Below are positions 44,644-56,000 of a DNA stretch of 64,000 bases, piece by piece (position 1 is the first letter of the stretch; every line of letters begins with the position of its first letter). Where the stretch lies: the NCBI GenBank assembly GCA_017607445.1, contig JAEVHH010000001.1:248001-312000 (forward strand), read 5' to 3'. This DNA is from Histoplasma ohiense. Taxonomy: Eukaryota > Ascomycota > Eurotiomycetes > Onygenales > Ajellomycetaceae. A model generated the notes under the pieces. That model did no database searches. It was not told where the DNA came from and saw nothing but the letters and a program-made list of their open reading frames with translations. The position numbers and the translations under genes were made by a program.

Positions 44644-46101
44644 GATTCAGTTGATACTTCTCTCTCGTCTCAATCTTAGCTTCGAATACTTTGTACAAAG
44701 TAACAGAAGATGCTCTGGATTTTCATATAACTGACAATCTGAACATAGATCATTTAAATCATCTTTAAACTTTGCTAAATATGATTTGAAATGTTCATGT
44801 TCAAGCTTTAGCTGCATTATTGTAGCAAAAAGTTTCTTCTTACACTTTATTGAGCAAGTCTTCCACTTTGGCTTAGTTTCAAATCTGGAATAATGCACAC
44901 TTTTTCTTTGCATGAATCAGACATCTTGCCACTTTTGTAAACATAATTCTCTTATTCTTCTTTTAATAAAAGGCCATGTTACAATTCTTTGACAGCAGAC
45001 TTCTAACTCAGTGGCTCTTTTTGCAGCTTTATCAGCCATTTCATTGCCATATATACCCATGTGAGCAGGCACCCAGTGAAGATGAATAGAACAATTGAGT
45101 GAGATTTTTCTTTGAATATTTTGAAGACTTTTCAAAATCAGCTCTAGCATTGACTGTCCACTGCTGATTTTATTACTTTGAAGTCTTTTAAACCCTGCTT
45201 GACTATCAGAGAATATCTAAATATGCTCAAATCTTTTCCATTGTTCAATCTTCATTTCAATCAATTTGAAAGCTCTTGAAATTGCAAATAATTCAGCATT
45301 AAAAACTTCTGACTCTTTTCCAATTTGTCAAGAATCAAGAATATAGTTTTTATCATTTTCTGAATATGCTATTCCAGCTCCAAGATTGCCTGTTTTCTCA
45401 CATTTTGAGTCATCAGTGTATATAAGAATTGCTTTATTTTTCACTTGTTTCAAAAGCTTTAAATGTTCTTGAGTCTGATCTTCTTTTGAAAGTTGACTAA
45501 TGTTTAAATCAACAAGATTATCAAGACTTTTCTTCCAAGAAGAGAGATTTTCAATAGCTACTCTCTCTACATTTAAACTAGAGAAACAGTTCTTAATCAT
45601 TGAGCAAATTCTAAATAACTGAGATGGTATCCTTCTTCTTTGTAAAGAACTTGAATTTTCAGATAAATCAGTCTCATTCCAATCAAGATAAAGTTCCCAA
45701 TCTAATTCTAATCCATTTGACTCATTTGGAAAAGAACTTGAAACTCTCTTTCTAATAGAATGATGTGAATATAGCTTCATAATTCTGAGAGCATAATTCA
45801 TACAGATTTTATCAAATCTCACTTGTGGTGGAGAAATAGAGGCTTCAATTTCCATAGCTTTAATTGGAGTAGTTTTGAATACTCCTAGAATCTTTCTTAA
45901 AGCTGAGTTTTGAAGTTTTTGAAACCTTTCTATAAAGTGTTTTTGATCTCTCCACCACACCTGAACTGCATAATCTGAAACAGAGGTCACACAGGCAATA
46001 TATAGTTGTCTCATTGCTTGAAATGTCAGACCTCTTTCAGTATTTGAAAGTCTCAATATACTGTTTAAAATTCTTTCAGCATTTGCAGTTTTTATTTGCA
46101 C
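44644..46101 (-). pseudogene. LINE-B ORF2 C-terminal part: RT thumb, RNase H, zinc knuckle
   Basis: One frame from 46101 to 44644 (about 486 codons) with three internal stops. The first part is the C-terminal region of a Tad1/I-like LINE reverse transcriptase (RQLYIACVTSVSDYAVQVWW, KLQNSALRKILGVF). Then RNase H with all catalytic positions visible: YTDDSK, NAELFAI, FSDSQAG and HWVPAHMGIYGNEMADKAA. At the C-terminus is a zinc-knuckle-like CSDCQLYENPEHLLLLC. The endonuclease and most of RT are missing, as expected for 5' truncation. It has far fewer stops than LINE-A, so it is probably younger. There is no ATG at the left border; the frame starts at the fusion point. Confidence 0.85.
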
Positions 46102-46855
46102 ATGAGACTATGTGGCTATTCCACGCAGGATGCACCTTAAGCTAGTTACATATTATAACCCCTATAACCAACCGACCACCGCGTCCGTCCTCTCGGGCCG
46201 CTTTAACTAGTTCTGGGGTTTCCAGCGGGGGTCCTAGTTAAGCGCCACTGCCCACCCTAGGCATCACCATAGCCCAGAGCTTCCAGTTGCTGATCTCGGC
46301 CCATTGCCCCCTTGGCCTACCAACCAGCCGTCGTGGCCTTGCCCCGTGTAAGGGACTAACCATAGGCTTACCCCACCCGATGATAACCCACTAATAGTGT
46401 TAGATGACCACTAGTGGGCCCTGAATAGGGTGCCTACCAGGGTGTCCTGTTTGGCTTGCTACTACCCCTCTGATGAGGCAGCCAATCGGATGGTTTTTAA
46501 AATCATTCCCTGTTGTTGGGGTGGCCCCCTAGATGCCGGGGGCCTTGGCAGGTGCTAGTATGTATAAGCACCCTATACTCGACCCTCTGTAATCATCGGA
46601 TCTTGCTTAGATCAGCACTAGTGACAGGGGGGCTGCTTGGCACTAATGAGCGTGGCTTCCAGCGGCCACCACCCTCACCACTGCCAAGCGGCGCCCCTGT
46701 CAGCACTGCCTCACTAGGCTTGGCCCCTGGTCACGGGGGCCTTCATGGGTAAGAAGTGGCCCAAAATGGGACCTTGCCAGCGGCAGGATTCGAACCTACA
46801 GCACATCTAACAGTGCTACCTTGGGTAACAGTCTTACCAACTGCGCCACGCGGGC
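46102..46855 (-). mobile_element. GC-rich tRNA-derived SINE-like 5' part of the chimera
   Basis: The minus-strand head begins GCCCGCGTGGCGCAGTTGG. The A box TGGCGCAGTTGG is at 46848-46837, the B box GGTTCGAATCC at 46796-46786 (perfect consensus). The acceptor arms GCCCGCG and CGCTGGC pair at six of seven positions. The body to about 46102 is GC- and CpG-rich without a coding frame. It is either a SINE joined to LINE-B or an unusual LINE 5' UTR. Confidence 0.65.
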
Positions 46856-46894
46856 CAAAAATACACAATAAGCACCAGTGAGAGAACAACTTAC

Positions 46895-46923
46895 TTAAAA
46901 TCAGAGTAACTGAGAGAGCCCAT
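46895..46923 (-). pseudogene. Gyp1-a antisense gene, exon 1
   Basis: 29 nt, MGSLSYSDF plus two bases, followed by GTAAGTTG (intron 1, from 46894). Same length and reading as Gyp1-b exon 1 (MGSLDYSDF). Confidence 0.65.
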
Positions 46924-47275
46924 TTTGAAAAAAAGAGAGAAGGGAGAGAGAGAACTGATGAAAATTTAAAAATTTTTATAAAAAATTGCAGCAGAATGAG
47001 AAGAAGCTTTGATGATGATCAAGTTAAAAAAGAAGAGAAATCTTCAAAAGAAAAGAAATTCTTTTTACTTCTCTGCACACAATCTCTAGCAATCAAAGAA
47101 TCCATCAATTCCATCTCATTAGAAAATTGATAACAACATGTATACAAGCTATCTAGAGGATGTGATTGATATACTGCTATCAATAAGTGGAACTTACAAT
47201 ATGAAAATGCAATTATCTACTAGCAAGCAATCTATACAATTGCTGAGGGCAGCTCTTATAAAAAAGAGGGGCAAT
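46924..47275. other. Gyp1-a 3' region and PPT
   Basis: Counterpart of 16965-17317: upstream region of the antisense gene and, at 47256-47275, the PPT AAAAAAGAGGGGCAAT before the 3' LTR. Confidence 0.6.
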
Positions 47276-47538
47276 TGTAATGCACTTATTTATTATTTCC
47301 TTATTATCTTTGCTTATTCTTATCTCTTTCCATTATACTCTCGCTACTGCTATTTCTATATGTATATATATATTGATGTATGTATTTCACACATCTTCTT
47401 TCTCTTTCTTTTCTTCTTTAGCAATTAGCTACACTACATTACACTACTATACTACATTCTACAATATATTACTATTATCTCCGCTATGCTATAAACTATC
47501 TTCTACTGTTACTCTTCACACTGTCACTACACCTCACA
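47276..47538 (+). repeat. Gyp1-a 3' LTR
   Basis: 263 bp, TGTAATGCAC...CACCTCACA. Right flank ATAAG would be the TSD; its partner is left of the window. Confidence 0.92.
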
Positions 47539-47544
47539 ATAAGC

Positions 47545-47765
47545 CAGCACAAGGAATCAACAGAAGTGAAGTGTAAGAGAGCACTACAGTATATCAACTG
47601 CTGTCAATTCTACTCAGCTGAACATCAGCACTGCTCTGCTGCACCCAAGTATGTGAACAGTATTCTCAGACATCTAACTCAAAAGAAGCTAGCAGCTGTC
47701 CATCATCTTGATAACAGATGCCACAGAAATGCTCAGAAATGACAATCATCATCAGCACAGTCAGC
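47545..47765 (+). pseudogene. LINE-A copy 1 ORF1, C-terminus with last zinc knuckle
   Basis: Reads CKRALQYINCCQFYSAEHQHC, a C-x2-C...H...C knuckle of the kind that ends ORF1 of Tad1-type LINEs (Cys-rich, followed by H-C-P), then the basic tail LTQKKLAAVHHLDNRCHRN. The earlier knuckles are missing here but visible in copy 2 (RCFNCGEPTSQHVRC). Confidence 0.6.
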
Positions 47766-47989
47766 ATCAATAGTTGCAGTGATGATATTTATATCATCCA
47801 CTCAATCAACTCAGTCAACACAGCTCACTGAGCTAGTATTCCACAAGTGGATGATTACTCAGAGCTTCATCAGTGAAAAGAACATCATCTGACAGATGAC
47901 TCACATCAGATAACACTCAGCTCATATAGCAGAGTAGCAGCACAGTCAAATAGTCAAAAAGTAGTCTAATCTCAGCATGCAGACAACAG

Positions 47990-50900
47990 ATCTGAGACTT
48001 TTCAATCTCATTTCACAGATGAACTTTGACAACAGCTCATCAAATGACTTCTTATACTAGAACATCAACATCAGCAACACAGCTGACACTGTAGAAACAA
48101 TCAGCAGAAAAATCACTCTCTACAAATCTTCTGAATAAATATAGTCAGAACAGTTCTCTGTTACACAGCAGCTCTACAGCTTACTTTCAAGCAGAGCTGT
48201 GAAGTGATCTGTATACAGAAGTCTTACACACACTCTGACATCAAGACTTCTAATCACTCAGCATATGAGTGCTTTGCACTTATAGACTGCTGAGATGATA
48301 CTAATCTGAAACAGCAAAAGAAGAAAAGACTCTGAGTCATAATATATATATACAAGAATTCAAAGATAAAAGCACAGCAACACTGATCTATACAAAACAG
48401 AGATCTGCTGTGAATCAGTGTCAATGATTGTCACATTCTCAATCTATACAGACAGTCTGAGACAGACACAGTCATGAACTATCTGATCAATTTGAATTCA
48501 TCAGTCTGCTGTCTGATAGATGGAGATTTCAATGTACAATATAATGTTTTTGAATCAGAGACAGTGAATCTGCACTGAGAAGAGAAGCTTATTCAGTGAA
48601 TCAGTGAACATGAAATAAACTTTGTGAAAAAGATAGATATTTCAATCTATGCAGTAGATTATATAATTGATCTCATTTTCTTCAATATAATTTTTGCTTT
48701 CACTTCAATGCATCAAGATTTACACTGCAGCTCAGATCATCAGTCTATAATTACTATACTGTCAATAACATCTCAGACACAGCAGAGCAGAGCTCAGATC
48801 AAAATCACAGACTCTCAATTGAAACTCTTTACAGATTTTGTCAGAGATCTTATAATAAATATATCTTGTTCAGATAGAGTTGAGAATGTGACACAGTTTG
48901 ATAATCTGATCTGATATTTCACTCAGAATCTTCTAGCTGCAGCTTAGATAATCAGTAAGTCAGTGCAACAGAGACAGACTACAATTCTCTGATGAACAAC
49001 AAACTGCTGAAGAGTGCATCAAGAGCTCACCACTCATCAGATAGAGACTGCAAAGCATCAGTTCAAAAACACAGTGTGCAAGATTAAACATGTATACTGA
49101 AAACAGATAATCAATAAAATCAGAGATAACAAAGATCTATATCAGATGATAGTATGATATAAGCTGAAACTCAACCTCAGAGCACTCTCTCTGATGATTG
49201 AGAATCAGATTATAGAAGAGACAGCTGTCAAAGCTGAGACACTTCAACAAGTCATTCTGAAGCAGTACAACTCAGCTGATAATCTGAAATACAATTCATT
49301 GAATAATGAGCACTGAAGCAGCATAAGAAATCTGCTCTAAGATCTCTGAATTGAGATGAAGAAGATAGAGTGCAATATTATTGAAATACAGAGCATCTCT
49401 TCAGATACAGATGAAATCACAGTGCAGCTGCTCAAGACATACTAACAGTATATATCTTTCTTTGTACAGCAGCTATACAACTGCTGCCTTCAGCTCTGCC
49501 ACTTCCCACAAATCTGAAAGCTAGCAGAGATGACAATGATATTCAAAATAGATAAAAGAGACAGAAGCTCAGTTCACTTCTGAAGATTCATTATTCTTCT
49601 CTCAGTAATTTTCAAAAGACTGAAATACATTGTTGCAAGATAACTGATATACACAGCACTCATTCATAATATAGTCAGCTTGCAGTATGAAGAGATACTA
49701 CTCAGATGATCTGCAATGAATCTGATAGCTGCTTTCACTCATAAAATGAAGACAATCTTCACACAAAATAAGAAGATATTCATAATCACAATGAATATGC
49801 AGAGTGTCTTTGATACTGTGCTGTATAGACAGCTGCTTCAGCAGATGATACAATAGAGATGACTGTGTAAGCTGCTACAACTTATTGACAGCTTTCTCAT
49901 CAAACACAGAACTTAGATCTGACTGAAGAGAATCATCACAACAGTATATCAGATACAATATAACACATCACAGAGATTCTTTCTGTCATCAATACTGTTT
50001 CTTCTGTATCTGACAGAGCTGCTATGGCAGAATCTGAAATTGCACTTTGATTATGCAGATGATCTGAACATTTGACAGGCTATACACTTACTTGACAATA
50101 ATACTACTCTTCTCAGTCATGATATACAGAGTATTCTGAGATAAAGAAAGACAAATAAGATGACTTTTGCATCAGAGAAATTTGAAATAATTCATCTCAC
50201 AAAAAAGCAACACAATGAAACACTGTCAGTGATCATATTAGAGAATCTGATTATACACTCTGTCACTATTTCAGCTGAACAGAAGTCAGTACTCTACTGA
50301 CTGAGTGTATATTTTGACAGAAGACTCATTTGAAAATTATATATTTCTGTTCAGATAAAGAAAACAAGAGCTGTGGCTCAGCATATCTGAAGTCTGGAAA
50401 AGATCAGAGATGAACTTTCAGCAGATGCTCTGTGAAAGATAATCACTATCTGTGTGATTCTCTTACTGCTCTATAGCACAGAGGCCTGATACAGCAGCTG
50501 CATGCAGTCAGTAAAATATATGAGCAGAAGTGAGAAGATCAGCTTCTGTCTGAGATAATATATGAAAATAGTTGAGAAGATGCTTATTATAGCAGTCAGA
50601 GAAATCCTTTCAGTTTTTCATATAACATTCATCACAACTCTATATCAGAATGCTGAGCTCTCATCAGCAATGATAGCTCTGAAGAAAATCAAAATACATT
50701 TCACAACAAGGCTTCAGATGATAGATAAAAGACATTCACTGACTTCATAAATAGCTTCCTCAATAATCACATATGGAAGAGAAGCTGAAATCTGACAGTA
50801 TTCAAAAATCAAGATTCAGAGATTGAGAATGCTGCTGTCTGCAGTCAATAGATTCACACTTGTTATTTCACACTACTCAGAGAGATGCAGAACAGATCTT

Positions 50901-51128
50901 ATAGAGAATATAGACAAAAAAAATACTATTCAGACATTCAAAAAATAATGAAAAAGTCAATCTTCAACAGATCTATATATTTTCTCAGATGAATCAGAAC
51001 AGATTCTTGACAACAGCAGATAGATAAACTATAACTTTATAGTCTATCAGAGAAACAAACAGCTGATCAGCTTCTCAGCTGCACTGAGCTCTATATTATA
51101 TATCTTCAACACTGAGACAGTTGACATC
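47990..51128 (+). pseudogene. LINE-A copy 1 ORF2: endonuclease and reverse transcriptase
   Basis: AP endonuclease-like N-terminus from about 47990; the clear motifs are LIDGDFNVQYN near 48515 and LHCSSDHQSI near 48720 (catalytic S-D-H). The RT domain has AEMTMIFKIDKRD near 49525 and IITMNMQSVFDTVLYRQLL near 49790. The catalytic core FDYADDLN (YADD intact) is near 50050, after a motif like QGFFLSSILFLLYL. Then thumb and linker up to 51128. Trp and Arg codons are very often TGA. Copy 2 supplies the missing RNase H. Confidence 0.83.
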
Positions 51129-51661
51129 TGTAACGGGCGTACTTCGATTAACGATCTAGCACTATTCTAATACAGATTACGAATTGATTAAGAAAGGAAA
51201 GAGAAAAGAAATCAGAAGAAAAGATTGTACAAAGAGGGTTCTTATAGAGGAAAGTTCAAAGCAGAAGAATATCAGAAGCCGCTCCACAGTGGAGCACAGA
51301 GCAGAAGAACATTAAAAAGTATATGTAAGAATCATTAGAAACTACACAAGTATAGAGTATGAAGCAGAGGAATCATTGAGAGCTACACAGAAGAATTGTT
51401 AGAGACTATACAAGTGCAGAACACAGAGCAGAAGAACATTAGAAGTTACATGAAAGAATTGTTAGAGACTATACAAACACAGAGCACAGAGTAGAAGAAC
51501 ATTAATAACTACACAGAAGAATCATTAGAAACTACACAAGTGTGAAGCACAGAGTGAAAGAACATTGAGAGTTATATGAGATCACAACAGTCAGAAACAA
51601 GTGAATGCAGAAGAGGAGTTGATTGTGTAAGATAATTACTAATGAATACTAATCTGTCACA
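51129..51661 (-). repeat. Gyp2-d 3' LTR
   Basis: 533 bp. The outer end (left) keeps CpG (TGTAACGGGCGTACTTCGATTAACG); the inner end does not. Confidence 0.92.
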
Positions 51662-54600
51662 TTATCCCCCTCTACTGAGATGAGTGAGGACTTGTAGATG
51701 TTGAGAGCAGCAGTGTCCTTCAAGATGAACACAGATTCCCAGATTGAATGATCATATTCTACTCATTTGATAAGATATTCACAGTGGTGGTGATTGATTC
51801 TATTGTCAAAAATTGCTTTGATTTCTCATTTGAGTTTATTGTCTTCTTCTATAATGACAGATGACTGTCAATTGAAGATTCTCTGTGAGAGAAATGGATT
51901 CTCAGCTGCAGATTGGAGCAGATTTGTATGAAAGACATTATGAATATCAGATGAGATATTGAGTCAATAATTGTGTGTGTCTAACACTTTCTTCATCATA
52001 TACTTGATGTGATGATAATTTAGTGTATGCAAGAAGTGATTCATTTTTATGTTCTAGAGATTCAATCAGACTTTGTTTTCTATATAATATTGAATTATAG
52101 AACTTCTTCTGATATTCATTTGATTTTTATAATTTTGCTGAACACTGATCATTGAAGCTTCTGCTCATTTGTAGACTTTCTTCAGTTTGCTTATGATATT
52201 CTCTACTGTCTGTATGAAGCTGCAGGCATACACAGTTTCTTGAGAAGTCTTGAGAAAGTTCAGAATCTCTAAGTTATATCTGTATAGAAGAAAGAATGAG
52301 CTTACATCTGTTGTAGTGAAATCTCAACTATTAATCACAATCTCAGTGTGCAGCAGCAGATTGCTTCAGTTGTCTTATGTATAATTGCAGAACTTACAGA
52401 GAATATTCTTTATCATTTGTATCATTTTCTTGATAGCTTCATCAGTTTCTGAATGATATGCTGTTGATAACTTTTGTTCAATTCTTAGCAATTGATATAT
52501 ATGAGCTCAGAGTGTGCTGATGAATTGACTGTCTCTATCTGACACAATAAATGAAGACAGACTGTGTATACAATAGAACAGGCTTCTGATGAAGACATCT
52601 GCAACTACTTCAGTGTTCATCTTGTCACAGAGCTGTAGTATTACACTCTTGCTGAGTCAGTCAACAATGACTAGAATGTTTGTAGAATCTCCACTCTCAG
52701 ACAAGAAAACTGCAAAATCAATAGCTATATTATATCAAGTTCAGTTGAAGACAGATAGAAGCTTCAGCATCTCTTTTCAGCATTCACATTATATTATCAC
52801 TGAGCCACAGTGATCACAGTTGTGTACAAACTGATGTATGTCTTTCAATATATCTGATCAGTAGAATTCTTGAATAATGATATTGTACATGATTTTGCAT
52901 TCTGAGTGTCTGATCATTGATGAGTCATGAATTTCTTGCATGATCTGTATTTGTAGAGATTCTGAATCAGAGATCCATCATTGTGATGGGTTAGCACTCA
53001 TTAGTAATTAACTTACGCAATCAACTCCCCTCCTGCACCCGCTCGTTTCTGGCTGTTGTGACCTCACATAACCCTCGATGTTCTTCCACTCCATGCTCCA
53101 CGCTCGCGTAGTTTCTAACAATTCTTCCACATAGCTCTTAATGTTCTTCCACTCTGTGCTCCATGCTCATATAGTCTCTAACAATTCTTCTGTGTAGCTC
53201 CTTACATTCTCCCACTCTGTGTTCCATGCTCATATAGTCTCTAACAATTCTTCCATGTAGCTCCTTACATTCTTCTGCTCTGTGTTCCATGCTCATGTAG
53301 TCTCTAATGATTCTTCCATGTAGCTCTCAATGATTCCCCCACCCCACATTCCATGCTTGCATAGCTTTTAATGATTCTTACACATACCTCTTAATGTTCT
53401 TCCACTCTGCACTCCACTGTGGAGCAGCTTCTGATATTCTTCCACTCTGAACTTTCCTCTATAAGAACCCTCTTCATACAATCTTTTCTTCTGATTTCTT
53501 TTCTCTTTCTTTCCTTAATCAATTTGTAATCTGTAATTAGAATAGTACCAAATCGTTAATCAAAGTACGCCCGTTACAATCATCTATCTTGAAAGTGTAA
53601 GCAGTTGTCATCATTGATTGAACATGCTGAGATATCTGTTCTTGAGTATATGTCTGTGAGAAATTGAGATGCTTTGCTTTGTATGATTTTGATGACTTGT
53701 TGTCAGAATTCATCTGCTTCTGCTGCTAGTCTTCATTGTTCTTCAAGTGAGGATTCTTGGGCTTGAAATTGATTGATATATATGTGAGATTTGTCTGATT
53801 GTGTAGAACTTTCTATAATTGCAGAGTTGATTAATCAATGCTCTCAGTGTTTTCATCTGTTGTCCAAGTCATCAGATGGCATATCTTGTTCTCAGTGAGA
53901 CAGAGCATTCACAAAAGTGTTCTCTACTTCAGATTGATGACAAATTGTGAATGAAAAACAGCTAAGAAACAATGATCAACACATATGTCTTTCAGTGAGT
54001 TTACAAGTGATTGTGAAGTACTCTAAGTTCTTATGATCAGTAACAATCTCAAACTTCTCAGTACTCATAAGTTCAGACTCTCATTCTTTGAGATATCATA
54101 TGATCATTAGAAGCTTCTTGTCATAGATCTCATAGTTGCATTCAGCAGATGACATCTTTTTCAAGATGAAGACATAAGATTGTAGAACATTTTTGTTATC
54201 ATATTGCATCAGTGCTTCATCTACTACATAATCTGAGATGTCTGTTTTGAGAATTGTATGTTTATTCAGATTGAATGATTGCAGCATTGAGATGCTTGTG
54301 AACATACACTTCAGCTTTTTGAATGCTGCATTCACTTTGTCAGTTCATTGAAATACAGCATCTTTTCAGATCAGATCTGTCAGTGATTGTATGATATTGA
54401 AGAAGTTTTTGATGAATCTTCAGTAGAAGTTGATAAATTCTAGAAAGCTTCTAATCTCTTTTACTGAAACTGATGCCTCTCAGTTGAGGATTGCTTTCAT
54501 CTTCTTAGAATTCATGCATATGCCTTTTTCAGCTTCAATGATGAATTCTAGATAGATTGTAGACTTAGTCTTGAAGTCACATTTATCAATGTTCACTTGC

Positions 54601-56000
54601 AGTTCAGCTTTTCATAGACAGTCAAGCACTTGTTGTACATACTTACAATGCTCAGTGAATGATTCATCAGTGAGGATCAGAATATCATCTATATACACTG
54701 AGGTGATCTCATTGAGCAGATCTCATAGAGCTCAGTTAATGTATTTCTGAAACATGCTCAAAGCATTCACTAATTCAAAGAGGGTCACTGTCCATTCATA
54801 TAATCTGTAATGCATATGAAAGACAGTTAGTCATTTGTCATCTTTATTAATTCTTATCTTGTAGAAGGCTGCAGAGATGTCAAGTTTTGTAAATCATTTC
54901 ACTTTTTCTATTCATTCAAGTATTTCATTGATGAGTGGGAGAAGATATCAGTTCTTTCATGTAATCTTGTTGAGTTCTCAATAATCAACACAGAATCATA
55001 AGCCTTCTTCTGATTTCTTCATAAACAGTACAGATGCTGCAGTGGATGAGTTGCTAATACAAATGAAGTCTTTGTCTAGTAATTTATTGAGTGTTTTTTG
55101 TAGAATGAGAAGCTTGTCACACAATATACTGTAGAGAGAATCTCAGAGTGATTGCAGATTTTTATTATCTTTCTTGATGAGTTTGATTGTATGATCTATA
55201 CTGTGTTCTCAGTGAGAGGGAAGCTTTTCAGCTTCTTTTTCATTGAACACATCTGTGAAATCTTTGTATGATTCAGATAGTTCTTTGCATGATTTCTTGA
55301 GATTCTTGAGTTCTAGTTTCTCTAATGTCTTTTTGATATCTGTCATGCTAGCAGCAAACACTTGGACATTCTTCTTCTCATACACTTGATGAGTTAGTAG
55401 TTTGTACACTTCTGCTGATATCTGAGTGAGATCAGCAGTTCTATTGACATCTTTCTTATAAACACAGTCATCTTCTGAGAAAATAAGACAGTGATTGTAT
55501 ATGTTCAACAAGATTCCAAATTCTGTGAGCCATGATAGACTGAGCATTAGATTGTATTCAAGGCTTTGTATTTTGTATGTGTATATATTCTTTTTCTCAT
55601 GTCTTTCTATATCAACATTAAATTTTATCATGTTGTAGAAGGCAGATTCTCTGAGGCCATCAAATTCACTGAGTTTACACAGTTTGAGAAAGAGAATACA
55701 CTGAAGCTTATGCTTCTTGATCAACTGGATGTCTATAAGAGCATAATGAAGAAAACCACTGTCTATCATTGCTTATATATTGACTAAGCTATTTACAATG
55801 ACAGAGATTATGATTGCATCTGTTTGCATCTTCTGCTTAAATCTTCAGCTAGCTTTCTGCTCTTTGAGCTCTCATCCACATTTTAGAGTGAGAGCTCATC
55901 TTTTCTCTGTTCTTGCCTGTCTGCAGATGATGCAGCATTCATGTATGTGAGGGGTTTACTTGAGATGATTATATTCAGATATTGATTCATGAAGTGTTCT
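51662..56000 (-). pseudogene. pol: Gyp2-d pol (interrupted by a solo LTR)
   Basis: Minus strand. Protease and linker are in a long open stretch 55769-55209 (AMIDSGF with intact DSG, then FTDVFNEKEAEKL). RT box is YIDD (54684-54695), with both Asp codons kept. RNase H spans about 54350-53800, the integrase core about 52750-52200 and the chromodomain about 51860-51690. The solo LTR at 52982-53578 separates RNase H from integrase. Many TGA codons. Confidence 0.82.
52982..53578 (+). repeat. Gyp2 solo LTR
   Basis: 597 bp, TSD ATCAT (52977-52981 and 53579-53583), in Gyp2-d pol and on the opposite strand. It is longer than the 534-bp LTRs by exactly one 63-bp subunit. Keeps CpG at its right end and in parts of the first 120 bp. 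Confidence 0.93.

Larger units (their letters stand above)
44124..46859 (-). mobile_element. LINE-B / tRNA-SINE chimera
   Basis: One insertion within a single duplication AATACACAAT (44114-44123 and 46860-46869); Gyp1-b has the unfilled site in its antisense intron 1. Read on the minus strand it starts with a tRNA-like head (46855), then about 750 bp of GC-rich sequence, then from about 46100 an AT-rich, 5'-truncated LINE reading frame, then a 3' UTR and an (AAT)n tail (44124-44139). Base composition changes sharply at about 46100. Confidence 0.85.
24325..47538 (+). mobile_element. Gyp1-a chromovirus (open on the left), inserted in LINE-A copy 1
   Basis: Plus-strand copy of the same family as Gyp1-b. 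Its 5' LTR and gag start lie left of the window, separated by the inserted Gyp3. Visible pieces: 24325-28020 (gag, PR, RT, RNase H, part of integrase); 40563-42305 (rest of integrase, chromodomain, start of 3' region); 43793-44123 and 46860-47275 (antisense gene and PPT); 3' LTR 47276-47538. The gaps are Gyp2-b, the hAT-like element and the LINE-B/SINE chimera. It is more decayed than Gyp1-b. Confidence 0.88.
47539..51128 (+). mobile_element. LINE-A copy 1 (Tad1-like), part after Gyp1-a
   Basis: Plus-strand LINE. It resumes after the Gyp1-a 3' LTR in the C-terminal part of ORF1 and runs through ORF2 to the start of the RNase H region, where Gyp2-d is inserted at 51129 (left flank ACATC). It matches LINE-A copy 2 (59190-62772, minus strand) over about 3.6 kb. 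The 5' part lies left of the window; the 3' part after Gyp2-d would lie right of the window. Confidence 0.85.

Noticed and set aside
45328..46101. Independent host gene on the minus strand
   Set aside because: RT thumb and RNase H motifs, 5' truncation at a fusion point and an (AAT)n tail identify a LINE.
46513..46752. 79-codon frame in the GC-rich segment
   Set aside because: Low stop density due to GC content; lies in the SINE-like part with pol III boxes on the other strand; no protein-like pattern.
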